Source: Chitinophagales bacterium
GTDB lineage: Bacteria; Bacteroidota; Bacteroidia; Chitinophagales; LD1
DNA length: 63,519 bases
Reading direction: 5' to 3'
Assembly (NCBI GenBank): GCA_016787045.1
Contig: JAEUVA010000020.1
Span: 1-63,519 of the forward strand
The translations under genes and the position numbers were made by a program. The notes under the pieces are model-generated. The model was given only the letters and a program-made list of their open reading frames with translations, was not told the origin of the DNA and made no database searches. Positions 14,119-23,513 of the stretch are shown here, piece after piece (the first letter of the stretch is position 1; each line of letters opens with the position of its first letter).

Positions 14119-15648
14119 GTTCATTTGCTGTAGTTCTTCTGCGTAAGTTGTATTGTTAAACTTACTCCTGCACCAAACTAACAAGTTAAAATCGTGAAAG
14201 TAAGTGGTCTCACCGTTGAGATCTTTAGCAAACATTTCTTCTATATTTTTTTCTGCTTGCTGCAATTCTTCTTTCAATTCTTTTTTAGTGCCTGCGGCCA
14301 TTAGTTTATTACAAATTTGCATGCACTTTTTCAAAAAAGTGGAATTGATATTTTGCTTTTTCATAAAATAACCGGCTGCATTCAGAGCGCTTTCGGCCAA
14401 TGTATTTTGTTGCATTTCAAAATAGATAAAACCCATCAGCACTCGGCAGTATGCCTGAATATTGGTATAGCTCACATTTTCATGCTCGGTTACTTGCTGT
14501 AGCCAATACAAACATTTATCCAAGTTACCTGCGTAGTAAAACAAAACCGAAAGGTAATAGGCACTCATCAAATTGTTGTTGCCTACCGGTTGTGGCTGTG
14601 CTGATTGATACAGTTCCTCGGCCATTGACACTTCTGCAACTGTTATACCGTTCATGCTTTTCACCATCAAGTACATGAGTGTGTTCTTTGCCAATACGCG
14701 CTTGCGGTATTCTTCAATCTGCTTATCGCGAAATGAGTTGCTCTGCAAAATCTCTAAGTAATTTTTGGCTTCTGTAATTTGCCCAACGTTTAGTGACGCC
14801 AGAATTATATTACTGATATTAGCCAAGTAACTGGTAAGTGCGCGGCTGTCTAAATCCATATCCTCAAAAACCTTGTGGCGCTGCTTCATGTAATGTAGCG
14901 CCTCTGCATCGTTGCCTTTTATAGCTGCGTGGTAATGTAAGGTAGCGTAGGCCATCATTTTACCTTTTCGGCTTAGTTGGTCTATCTGGTTAATTAGCTG
15001 ATGAGCAACAATTTCATCGGCTTTATTCATCAAGCTATCGTCAAACAATGCTTTTTTACCACGCTCATCATCCAACAACTTCATTTTAAACAATAACTTG
15101 CTTAGTGTAGATTCATCTTCCAAAATGCGAATGGTGTTTTCTACTTCTTTCTTTACAGCCGCAATCTGCTGCTCTGTATATACCCCCCAGTTACGTTGCA
15201 GCAAAGATTCTTCGAGCAAAAGTAAGGTAAGCAACTTGTCGTAACTTTCAATCCTTACGGCTAATCGTTTAGTCTCCATCAGCAATTCCAATGCCTGATG
15301 AATCAAGTTTTTATCTGATAAGTTTTGAATATCTAGCAACTGCTCTCCAATTCTGAATAAAGCGCTCTTGCCGGAAGCATACGAACGTAAAGACTTGATA
15401 ATTTGCTGGTGTAAGTAGTTTTTCTGAGCGCTAAGATTTATCTTCTTGCTCGCATGGTTTGAAGTAAGTTGCCTGATTTTTTGCTCGTCATATACCACCA
15501 TTTTATCTAATACATCAAACAACTTGAGGTATTCGTTTCCGCTCGATTTCTCTCCATAGCGGGCAGCAAATTTTTTGAAATAGCCCTTCTCGTTTTTGTC
15601 TAAAGATTTGATAAGCTCAAAAAGTGGGTCGTTAAATGCTGGTTTCAT
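14101..15648 (-). CDS. Helical-repeat protein of unknown function (paralogue of the 4718-6229 product)
   Basis: The protein is 515 aa from the ATG at 15648 (MKPAFNDPLFELIKSLDKNEKGYFKKF). The longer open frame upstream lacks a plausible start and would run into the divergent promoter region. It is helical and Leu/Ala/Lys-rich, with no signal peptide or membrane helix. N-terminal blocks match the 4718-6229 product, showing a two-member family in this window. It overlaps the BFN gene tail to tail by 18 bp. It is divergent from the three-gene surface operon starting at 15799, with 150 bp between, so a shared control region is possible. Function is not recognised. Confidence 0.75.
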   Translation of the reverse strand: MKPAFNDPLFELIKSLDKNEKGYFKKFAARYGEKSSGNEYLKLFDVLDKMVVYDEQKIRQLTSNHASKKINLSAQKNYLHQQIIKSLRSYASGKSALFRIGEQLLDIQNLSDKNLIHQALELLMETKRLAVRIESYDKLLTLLLLEESLLQRNWGVYTEQQIAAVKKEVENTIRILEDESTLSKLLFKMKLLDDERGKKALFDDSLMNKADEIVAHQLINQIDQLSRKGKMMAYATLHYHAAIKGNDAEALHYMKQRHKVFEDMDLDSRALTSYLANISNIILASLNVGQITEAKNYLEILQSNSFRDKQIEEYRKRVLAKNTLMYLMVKSMNGITVAEVSMAEELYQSAQPQPVGNNNLMSAYYLSVLFYYAGNLDKCLYWLQQVTEHENVSYTNIQAYCRVLMGFIYFEMQQNTLAESALNAAGYFMKKQNINSTFLKKCMQICNKLMAAGTKKELKEELQQAEKNIEEMFAKDLNGETTYFHDFNLLVWCRSKFNNTTYAEELQQMNSLAFV

Positions 15649-15798
15649 GCTGTCCGAGTTATAGGAATAAATATATCTAACATATTGGTTTTCAATAAAA
15701 AGTACATTTAAATAGATACTCCAACTTGTAAACAAATGACGAAAATTATCTTGACACTGCCTATAAATATTCCGACTATCGCACAAAGTATATACCGT

Positions 15799-18700
15799 AT
15801 GAAAAAACTGCTTGCACTCCTTGTAGTTCTGATGGCCGCCAACCGGTCTTTCGCTCAGTTTCCGGTTGTAGTCAATGCGCAGGTTATTCCGCCTTACTCT
15901 CCATATATCAGCTCTTATGTAGATAATCCGAACAAGCTGATACTAACCCTTACTAACACTTCTGCACAACAGCAAAATGTGAAACTGTGGGTTCGTATTG
16001 CCGGAGACAACGGGGTAAGCGGTACAACCACCACTGGTTTTAAGCCACAAGCACCTATTGTATTACCCGCTTTTCAAACTAAAGTAATTGACTTTAGCAG
16101 CAACGAAACCAAGAGTTATTTTGATGCCAACAACGTAACTCTTACGGGAATTACAAAAGCACAGCTCATACAAAATCAAGCCCTGCCCGAAGGCACTTAC
16201 ACCATCTGCACCAAAGCACTAGACTACAACACCGGTCTTCCATTATCGTTAGATGGGCAGGGATGCACAGCACCGTTTGTTATCAGCTACATAGACCCCT
16301 GCATGCTTATACAACCTTCCTGCAACAGCGAAGTGCAACAGAGCAATCCGCAAAACATATTGTTTACCTGGTCGCCACCGGCCACGGCACCGGGCAGCAT
16401 TAAGTATGAGTTTATACTCAAAGAGGTACCCAATAACCTTAACCCCAACGATGTAATAAAGAATGCTGCTTTTCCCGTTGTTTACACCGGTACATTCACT
16501 TCCATTACATCTTTGCTTTATACTAACGCTTTGCCACAACTTACCGGTGGCAAAAAATATGTATGGCGAATAAAGTGTATAGACCCTGCCAATTCTGTTC
16601 AATTTAAAAATAATGGATACAGCGAGCCGTGCACTTTTACTTACAAAGCCAGTACACCTGTTGTATCAGGCATTACCCCACCAAACGTGGTTGACTTTAC
16701 ACCTCCGGGAGGAAACATTGGTGGACTTGCATACACCCCGGTAAATACACCCAATCAAGGCACGGTGTATATACCTGCAGCGATGATGACCTGCCTTATG
16801 AACGGTAAACTGGTGTACAAATGGAACACCGGCCCGGGTACAAAGTACCCCATGAAGTACGCCACCATTCGCTTAAAAGTGGCTTACACGCATTTGGTGA
16901 ATGGCACCGAAAAATTTATTGGTGGTAACTACAAAGGCATACCCGATGGAAAAGAACTGGCCATAACTACTACCGATATAGATGGCAATTTCTCATTTAG
17001 CTTTGTTCCCACATTCCCATTTGGCAAACTGGAAGATGACTATATGACCGGTGGTGGTGAGTTTAAAGAATACGGCACACTGTACCGAAAAGCAATAGTT
17101 GAGGTTCTATACCCACACACCCAGTATTACTTTAACCCAACCAACCTATTTGTACCTGCATCGGGTGAAACCATCAATATGGGCGAGCAGATTTGCCCGG
17201 TAAAATATTGCAAGCTTGAGGTAAAGCTAAAGCGCACCGGCAGCACCACCAACGAAATGTTTGGCACTTCCAACAATGCACTTCCGGATGGCAATGTGTA
17301 TCTCTGCCGCAAGCCGGCCTCTGTTACCTCTTGGGAGGCATACCCTAAAGATGATGGGCTGCCCGACAACGGTACTAATAAACCAGATGCATTGAGCGGT
17401 TTGGAAATTGTAGCACAGACAAAGTCAAACAGCCAGGGCATAGTGGTGTTTGACCGAATTGTTTACCACAACAACTCAAATTATCAGTATTTTATATATG
17501 CCGATTTTGATAAAAACAAAACGGGTTTCTACAATTATGTATCACTAAAGGGGCCTGAGAAGTTTGTAAAAAACGCCTCAAGTGATGGAGTCCCAGTTTT
17601 TGTAGGGTCGGCAGGCACGGGTGAAAAGTATTACCAAACCATAACTATGGACCCTGGCTACCCAAGAATTGCGGGTGTTGTGATAGACAAGTTTGATGGC
17701 AAGCCCCGCATGGGCTTAGCCACGCTAAACAGTTTTTATCTGGGTAGCGATAAATACAGTTTAACCTACAACATGGCTAATGCCACAGCCGATGAGAAAA
17801 GTTACTTTACAGAACTCAGCGCTTGCCAGAGCTTATGCTCTAAGTTAGTTAAGCGCTACTACTACAGAGGTAGTGATGGAGAGTTTCAGTTCAATAATCT
17901 AACTATTATGTATGAGAAGGGTGTGTTAAAACCTGCCGGACCATTGCATGTGGTTAATGCAAAATCAAGTGGCTATGACGATAAGAATCATGGGGTGCCG
18001 GAAATCTTGTTTTATGGCTCACAACATTATGCCGAGATAAAATTAGATCGTGGTGGCGAAATAGCCGGACGAATAGTAGATGGCGAAAGCGGTAAGGGTT
18101 TGGCTGCCAACTTTTATTTTGTGGGAGAAAACAACTCCGGCAACTGTAACAATAGCGGTTACTTTAGTGGTTACCCTGCACGCAAACTAAGCACCAAACA
18201 AAAGTTAGTAGTCTCCTACCCCGGTTATATTACCGATACATTGGAAATACTTGCCGATAAAGAAAAGAACGATTTAGGTACACTAAAAATTTATACCCTC
18301 AAACGCAGACTACTTGTTGTAGTAAGCGATGAAAGCGGAAAAGCTATAGCCGATGCTACGGTAGAAGTTTTAGATGTAAAGCAATCTTGCATCATCAAAT
18401 CGGGCAATGTTTCGTATCCGGGCGAATGCCCCTTAGTAGAAAAGACCATAGCATTTTTTGGTTTTGCCGGCTTTGCGTTTAAAAATGCTGGTGGGTCTGA
18501 AAACAATGGTCAGGTCTATACAGTAAGAATTACCGGACCCGAAGGAGCAGATTTTGAAACTCAAACCCTTACCACTACAATCCCCTACTCTACTAAACAC
18601 AAAGTGCTAAAAGTACAGTTAGCAAAAGCAACTTGCATATCGGGCTATGTGTATGCCGGTAAAGGAACAACATCACCTGTGGCAAATGCCAAAGTAAAGA

Positions 18701-21543
18701 TGGATGTAACCACACCATTCTTCTGGTTTGGAAATTTGAAAACCGGTGAACTGGAAACCAAAACAGATGCCAGCGGATACTACGAATTACACAACGTTCC
18801 GCTGCGCGACTATCCACAAACCGTACGCGCTATGAAGGGTGCCAGCGATTTAGTGGGCGATAGTTTTGTAATTGTTACCAAGCCATCTACCTCATCTAAC
18901 TACTACAATTTTGATGGTAAAAACTACAACCCCGGAAGTAATGGCGGCAACATGAATTTTAACCCCAACTTCAATCCAAACTTACCTGGCAACGGTGCTA
19001 ATCAACAACAGTTAAGCAGTTGCATTAAACATGATTTTAATCTAACCATTTACAACGGTATAGACCTCAGCAGCTTAATGGGTTTCCCTATTGAGGTAAC
19101 CACACTTAAACCCTATGGCACTAATGGAGCTATCATCAACGGTTACTTTGTTTCGCTCAATGGTAACGATCAGTTTAAACCATTGCCAAGTGGTGCATTA
19201 GAGTTTAAAGACATTAAAGTAATACCCAGCCCTACTATTAAAAACGAAAAAGGCATACCGGCAGCAAACCCTGAAACAACTCCGGTTACTACCGAAAATA
19301 ATGTATTGCCATTGTTGCTATACGGCAGTGTAGATGGCATGGTGGAAGACAAAAAATTGGGCATCTATTTAGATAAGGATGTGGGCGGTAAACAGTATGG
19401 AGTGATAAAAGGCAAAGTGAAAATTTTGAATACTGCTTTTAATCAAAGTGTAATTGCATTTTCTGATACATTTTATTTGGCACTACCTAATGAAAGTTCC
19501 ATTTCAAAATTGATTATACCCGTAATCAATGCCGATAAAGCCATCAAAAATCCGGCTAATGCACCTACAGGTTTCAAAATTTCAAACAGTACGGGAAACC
19601 CCGTAAAGTTTTCGCTACCGGGCTTTCCGTGCAGTGTGCTCAGCGATTACGATGCCAGCGTTTTCTTTAATGGAGAACTGAATTTAACGGCACGCATACA
19701 AACCAATATTGCCGACATTTCTCCTTCTAACCTAAACATTGCGCTCAGCAACATCAAACTAAAAAAAGGCGTAACCCCGAGCATCAACAGCACCACACCC
19801 GTTACCTTTAACATGGGTAACTGGAAACTAAACAGCAGCGATTTTGTATTAGATGAAAATGGGTTAAAACTCAACAAAGGCACCATTGATGCCGGTGTGA
19901 GTGTGCCTTTCAGCAACCTCGGCATTAAGCATAATCAGTTGCTCACCAATTCTACCGATGTGCAGTTAGAAAACATGAAATTGGCCGGTGTGCATCCGGT
20001 AAACATGGTTTCTACCAACAAAACATTTGGATTGGTAAATGTGAGTGGTGGTAAAAAAGCATGGAAAATATATGCAGGACCTACACCCGATATTGCGGCC
20101 ACTATCTCCAACCTTCCGGCTTTAGGTGCTACCGATAAAATTGAGCTGAGCAGCATTAGTTTAATGAGTAATGGTGACCAGCTACTCACCTTGCGTGGCA
20201 AGCAAGTTACATTAAGAAACATTCTAAAATTTACTCCACTTGAAGGCACATACATCAGCGCGTCTGCCAATCAGTTTTTGATACCCGGTTTGTTTCAACT
20301 GAATTTACCTACACCCAAAAGCTACTCCACCACTTTGGCTTTTGAAAAAAGCGGTAGCAGCTTAAACTTTAACATGGTGAACACCCAAATTGTGTCGTTT
20401 AATAAACCCACACAATTAGCACATAAGTTTAATGCGAATGCAACATTGACTAATGGCAAGTTTACCTACAACGGTTTTAGCGAAGAGCCGGGCACTTTCC
20501 CTTCCACCAAAACCACTTTGTATTATACCAACGACTCCGTAAGTGTGTGGATAGATCCCAATCAAAACATTCCGATTAACGGCTCACGAAAATTTGGCAA
20601 AGCAGAAGGGGGCATGCGCATCCAAAATGGCAACTGGACACCGTTTTGGTTTAGTGGCGATGTAGAAGGTATGGCTGGCATATCAGATGTGCAGGTTGGC
20701 GGCAAAAAACAACGCATGAAGTTTTTTGTAAATGGACAAGTAACAGCCGATGCACAAAGTTTGGCAGTAAAAAATGTAGAAACACCATTCGGCAACATGA
20801 GTTGGGTGTATGATATGCCTGCCAGCCGCCTAACCGGCCACATGGATGTAGATATGGATTTGAGCTCAGCTTATCTCAAAGGGCAAATCAATACGATAGT
20901 AGATGGAGGCGGGTGGTTTTTTGGTGCCGATGGCACACTCAAAATTCAAGGCGTAGGCGATTTACAGTTTGCCGGAATTTTTGGCGATTACCCCAGCTAC
21001 CCTGCCGGTGTAAACCTGAAACTTGGCGACTTTAAATGTTTGCCTTCGGGTTTCAACAATAAAGTGAATGGATTTCTTTTTCAGGCAGGTATTCACAAGC
21101 AAGTAGTGCCCGAAATTGGTTTGAGTATCCCTGGATTACTAGATGTGGGTTTTGGTGTAGATGTAGGTTTAACTACCCGCTTGTGGAAGAGTTTTTCGGA
21201 AGGCGGAAATTTACTGGGTCTTTCGCTCTTAGCCCGCGGACATGCTTATGCACATGGCGCATGCTCTGCCACTTGCACAGAGGTAGGAGCCGATGCTAAT
21301 GCAGAAGTGAGCATTGGCGGTACATACAATGGTACCAGCGGCCAATACAACATCAATGGTTGCGGTAGTGTAGGTTTTAATCTAAAAGTAGAGCAGTGCC
21401 TTGGTGCACTGGGCTTGTGTTCAGATGCCTGCGTAGGGATCAACACCGGTGATATTAATGTAGGTGTAAACCTCAATTACAACAGCAGCACCGGAGCCGA
21501 CATGGGCATTCAATTCAAAAGTTGCAGTTCAGTTTGTCCATAA
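15799..21543 (+). CDS. Very large secreted protein with carboxypeptidase-regulatory-like domains
   Basis: The protein is 1914 aa from the ATG at 15799 (MKKLLALLVVLMAANRSFAQ, a signal peptide). An N-terminal domain of about 280 residues follows (VVNAQVIPPYSPYISSYVDNP-start, ending near a FTWSPP...WRIKCIDP fibronectin-like part). Then come several beta-sandwich units of the carboxypeptidase-regulatory/CNA-B type (AGVVIDKFDGKPRMGLATL, GRIVDGESGKGLAA, VSDESGKAIADATVEVLD, and SGYVYAGKGTTSPVANAKVKM ending TDASGYYELHNVP). A long beta-repeat region follows, with a cysteine-rich C-terminal 110 residues. I see no type A or type B T9SS sorting domain at the end. It is followed by two genes with gaps of 21 and 2 bp, so it is the first gene of an operon. 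It is probably periplasmic or cell-surface; function unknown. Confidence 0.8.
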   Translation: MKKLLALLVVLMAANRSFAQFPVVVNAQVIPPYSPYISSYVDNPNKLILTLTNTSAQQQNVKLWVRIAGDNGVSGTTTTGFKPQAPIVLPAFQTKVIDFSSNETKSYFDANNVTLTGITKAQLIQNQALPEGTYTICTKALDYNTGLPLSLDGQGCTAPFVISYIDPCMLIQPSCNSEVQQSNPQNILFTWSPPATAPGSIKYEFILKEVPNNLNPNDVIKNAAFPVVYTGTFTSITSLLYTNALPQLTGGKKYVWRIKCIDPANSVQFKNNGYSEPCTFTYKASTPVVSGITPPNVVDFTPPGGNIGGLAYTPVNTPNQGTVYIPAAMMTCLMNGKLVYKWNTGPGTKYPMKYATIRLKVAYTHLVNGTEKFIGGNYKGIPDGKELAITTTDIDGNFSFSFVPTFPFGKLEDDYMTGGGEFKEYGTLYRKAIVEVLYPHTQYYFNPTNLFVPASGETINMGEQICPVKYCKLEVKLKRTGSTTNEMFGTSNNALPDGNVYLCRKPASVTSWEAYPKDDGLPDNGTNKPDALSGLEIVAQTKSNSQGIVVFDRIVYHNNSNYQYFIYADFDKNKTGFYNYVSLKGPEKFVKNASSDGVPVFVGSAGTGEKYYQTITMDPGYPRIAGVVIDKFDGKPRMGLATLNSFYLGSDKYSLTYNMANATADEKSYFTELSACQSLCSKLVKRYYYRGSDGEFQFNNLTIMYEKGVLKPAGPLHVVNAKSSGYDDKNHGVPEILFYGSQHYAEIKLDRGGEIAGRIVDGESGKGLAANFYFVGENNSGNCNNSGYFSGYPARKLSTKQKLVVSYPGYITDTLEILADKEKNDLGTLKIYTLKRRLLVVVSDESGKAIADATVEVLDVKQSCIIKSGNVSYPGECPLVEKTIAFFGFAGFAFKNAGGSENNGQVYTVRITGPEGADFETQTLTTTIPYSTKHKVLKVQLAKATCISGYVYAGKGTTSPVANAKVKMDVTTPFFWFGNLKTGELETKTDASGYYELHNVPLRDYPQTVRAMKGASDLVGDSFVIVTKPSTSSNYYNFDGKNYNPGSNGGNMNFNPNFNPNLPGNGANQQQLSSCIKHDFNLTIYNGIDLSSLMGFPIEVTTLKPYGTNGAIINGYFVSLNGNDQFKPLPSGALEFKDIKVIPSPTIKNEKGIPAANPETTPVTTENNVLPLLLYGSVDGMVEDKKLGIYLDKDVGGKQYGVIKGKVKILNTAFNQSVIAFSDTFYLALPNESSISKLIIPVINADKAIKNPANAPTGFKISNSTGNPVKFSLPGFPCSVLSDYDASVFFNGELNLTARIQTNIADISPSNLNIALSNIKLKKGVTPSINSTTPVTFNMGNWKLNSSDFVLDENGLKLNKGTIDAGVSVPFSNLGIKHNQLLTNSTDVQLENMKLAGVHPVNMVSTNKTFGLVNVSGGKKAWKIYAGPTPDIAATISNLPALGATDKIELSSISLMSNGDQLLTLRGKQVTLRNILKFTPLEGTYISASANQFLIPGLFQLNLPTPKSYSTTLAFEKSGSSLNFNMVNTQIVSFNKPTQLAHKFNANATLTNGKFTYNGFSEEPGTFPSTKTTLYYTNDSVSVWIDPNQNIPINGSRKFGKAEGGMRIQNGNWTPFWFSGDVEGMAGISDVQVGGKKQRMKFFVNGQVTADAQSLAVKNVETPFGNMSWVYDMPASRLTGHMDVDMDLSSAYLKGQINTIVDGGGWFFGADGTLKIQGVGDLQFAGIFGDYPSYPAGVNLKLGDFKCLPSGFNNKVNGFLFQAGIHKQVVPEIGLSIPGLLDVGFGVDVGLTTRLWKSFSEGGNLLGLSLLARGHAYAHGACSATCTEVGADANAEVSIGGTYNGTSGQYNINGCGSVGFNLKVEQCLGALGLCSDACVGINTGDINVGVNLNYNSSTGADMGIQFKSCSSVCP

Positions 21544-21564
21544 CTTAAAAACAACATGTGTAAA

Positions 21565-23511
21565 ATGAAAAAGTATATCACCATATTTTTAATTCACTGC
21601 GCATTTGCGGTTACAGCGCAGCAAGAGTTTGTATTTGCAGGCCCCAAAGGCGTGTTTGTGTACTTAGGCAAAAACATTCCCAACGGAGTAAAAACAACTT
21701 CTATTGCTATTCAACGAAAAGACGAAAAAGGTGATTTCAAAAAAATAGTTGATGTAAAATGTGCGGCCTCCGAGAGTGATTTTATCAGCAAAGCTAAAGA
21801 TGCTGCAAAGTATTTTCCCGACTATAGCTTTCCGGCAGATTCATCGCTAAAAACAGTTTGGGCACGCGCTATAAAATTTGGCATTTTAGATTCTGCCACC
21901 TATTGGGCTATGCACCCGGCAGTACGTATGGCATTGGGGGTATTATATTATGATACCGATACCAAAGAGAAAACCAAATACACTTATCGTGTAAACGATC
22001 TTACTTCTACCGAAGTGCAGTATCCTATTTACCCTAAGTATGATGAGGTAAGTTTAAATGAATATCAATACGACAACAATGGTTTATATGTGCGCTTCAA
22101 ATCGATAGGAAAAAACACCCCCAGTGCCTTTAAGGTATTTAAGTACAACGATGCCGGCAAAGCAGAAGAAGTAAGCGGCACACACAACAAGTACAAAGTA
22201 CGCGATACCACTTACTATGTGATACAAGATAAAAGTGTAACAGCCGGCAAACAGTATCAATATTCGTGGGTAGGGGTTGATATGCACGGCAACACCAGCT
22301 ATGGCAGCTTACCTTTTATCATTAACCTACGCGATTTTAGCACGGTGTATTTTAAACGCACTAATGCCAAGCGCGAAAAAGACAGATTAGGAATAAAACT
22401 CACATGGAGCATTAGTGATGTGAGCAACGTGGAAAGCATCCGCATTTTCCGCAGCGAAAATTTTGATAAGAACTTTGCAGAAGTTGGTGCTGCCCGCTCG
22501 GCAGACACTTCCTTTACCGATGAGAGTATTGTTCCTGACAAAATCTACTACTACTACTTACAGATAAAAGACAAAACAAGTACGCAAACTAAAAACTCGG
22601 CAAAGTTCTTTGATTATGGTTTTGATACCCGCAAACCAATTACCCCTATCATCAACGATGCTGTAGGATTACCAAATGGAGTAAAATTGAAAGTAGCTAT
22701 TCCGGATAACTACATTGCGGGCTATCGTGTTTATCGCAGCGAAAATGGAAGTGATGAATATTCTACAATTGCGGATTTAGTGACACTTCACCCCGACTCA
22801 AACACCTCTACTTATTACGATACCGGTGCCACAATGAGTGGCAGAGTTTTTTACAACTACAAAATTGAAAGCGAAAACACTTCGCACATAGTAAGCGATA
22901 AGAGTAATAAAATGCAAGCACGGCCGGAAAGAAGCGCAGATGTGGCTTCACCCACGAACTTGTTAGCGTATTACCAAGATTCTGCCATTAACCTGTATTG
23001 GAACGATTTGCGCAAAGGCGATGAGTTTGTGGCCGGCTACCGACTTTACAAAAAAGAAAGCGATGCCTCATCATTTAGGTTGATGTTGCCTAAAGATTCT
23101 GTTTTTGAAGGCAATCGCTTTATTGACGAGTCAATTGTGGCTGGAAAAACGTATGAATACGAAATTGAAAGTATTGATTTGTTTGGCTACCCCAGCAGTA
23201 GCAGAGCAACAGCCAAAGTAGAGATTGCGGCAGAGCGCATAACTCCACCCGTAATTAGTAGTGGTGTAAAATTACCCGATGGTATTTTGATAGAGTGGAG
23301 CAAACCCAATGTTACTAATTTGAAAGGGTACAAACTCTATCGTTACCAACGAGGTAAAGATGCTACCGTTATCGCTCAACCCGATGCCAACAGCAAAAGC
23401 TATTTAGATAAAACAGCTAAAGCAGGCGAATTGTATTTCTACATGATTACATCGGTTGGAACCAACAATGCAGAAAGTGCTACCAGCGATGAGGTGGGAG
23501 TAAGACATTAA
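21565..23511 (+). CDS. Secreted protein with fibronectin type III-like repeats
   Basis: The ATG at 21565 (MKKYITIFLIHCAFAVTAQ) gives a standard signal peptide; an ATG three codons earlier (21556) is also possible. The mature protein is about 630 aa. After an N-terminal part of about 170 residues it has four or five fn3-like repeats. They show as GLYVRFKSIG..., LGIKLTWSISDVSNVESIRIFRS, GYRVYRSENGSDEYSTI, GYRLYKKESDASSFRLM and GYKLYRYQRGKDATVI, each ending in a YYYxL/YEYEIES-type strand. Such repeats usually serve as spacers or binding modules on the cell surface. It lies between the 1914-aa protein and the outer-membrane barrel, 2 bp before the latter, so the three are almost certainly co-transcribed. 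Confidence 0.8.
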   Translation: MKKYITIFLIHCAFAVTAQQEFVFAGPKGVFVYLGKNIPNGVKTTSIAIQRKDEKGDFKKIVDVKCAASESDFISKAKDAAKYFPDYSFPADSSLKTVWARAIKFGILDSATYWAMHPAVRMALGVLYYDTDTKEKTKYTYRVNDLTSTEVQYPIYPKYDEVSLNEYQYDNNGLYVRFKSIGKNTPSAFKVFKYNDAGKAEEVSGTHNKYKVRDTTYYVIQDKSVTAGKQYQYSWVGVDMHGNTSYGSLPFIINLRDFSTVYFKRTNAKREKDRLGIKLTWSISDVSNVESIRIFRSENFDKNFAEVGAARSADTSFTDESIVPDKIYYYYLQIKDKTSTQTKNSAKFFDYGFDTRKPITPIINDAVGLPNGVKLKVAIPDNYIAGYRVYRSENGSDEYSTIADLVTLHPDSNTSTYYDTGATMSGRVFYNYKIESENTSHIVSDKSNKMQARPERSADVASPTNLLAYYQDSAINLYWNDLRKGDEFVAGYRLYKKESDASSFRLMLPKDSVFEGNRFIDESIVAGKTYEYEIESIDLFGYPSSSRATAKVEIAAERITPPVISSGVKLPDGILIEWSKPNVTNLKGYKLYRYQRGKDATVIAQPDANSKSYLDKTAKAGELYFYMITSVGTNNAESATSDEVGVRH

Positions 23512-23513
23512 TC

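Noticed and set aside
15649..15786. N-terminal extension of the 14101-15648 protein
   Set aside because: The extension lacks resemblance to its paralogue's N-terminus and would cover most of the divergent control region; MKPAF at 15648 matches the paralogue alignment.
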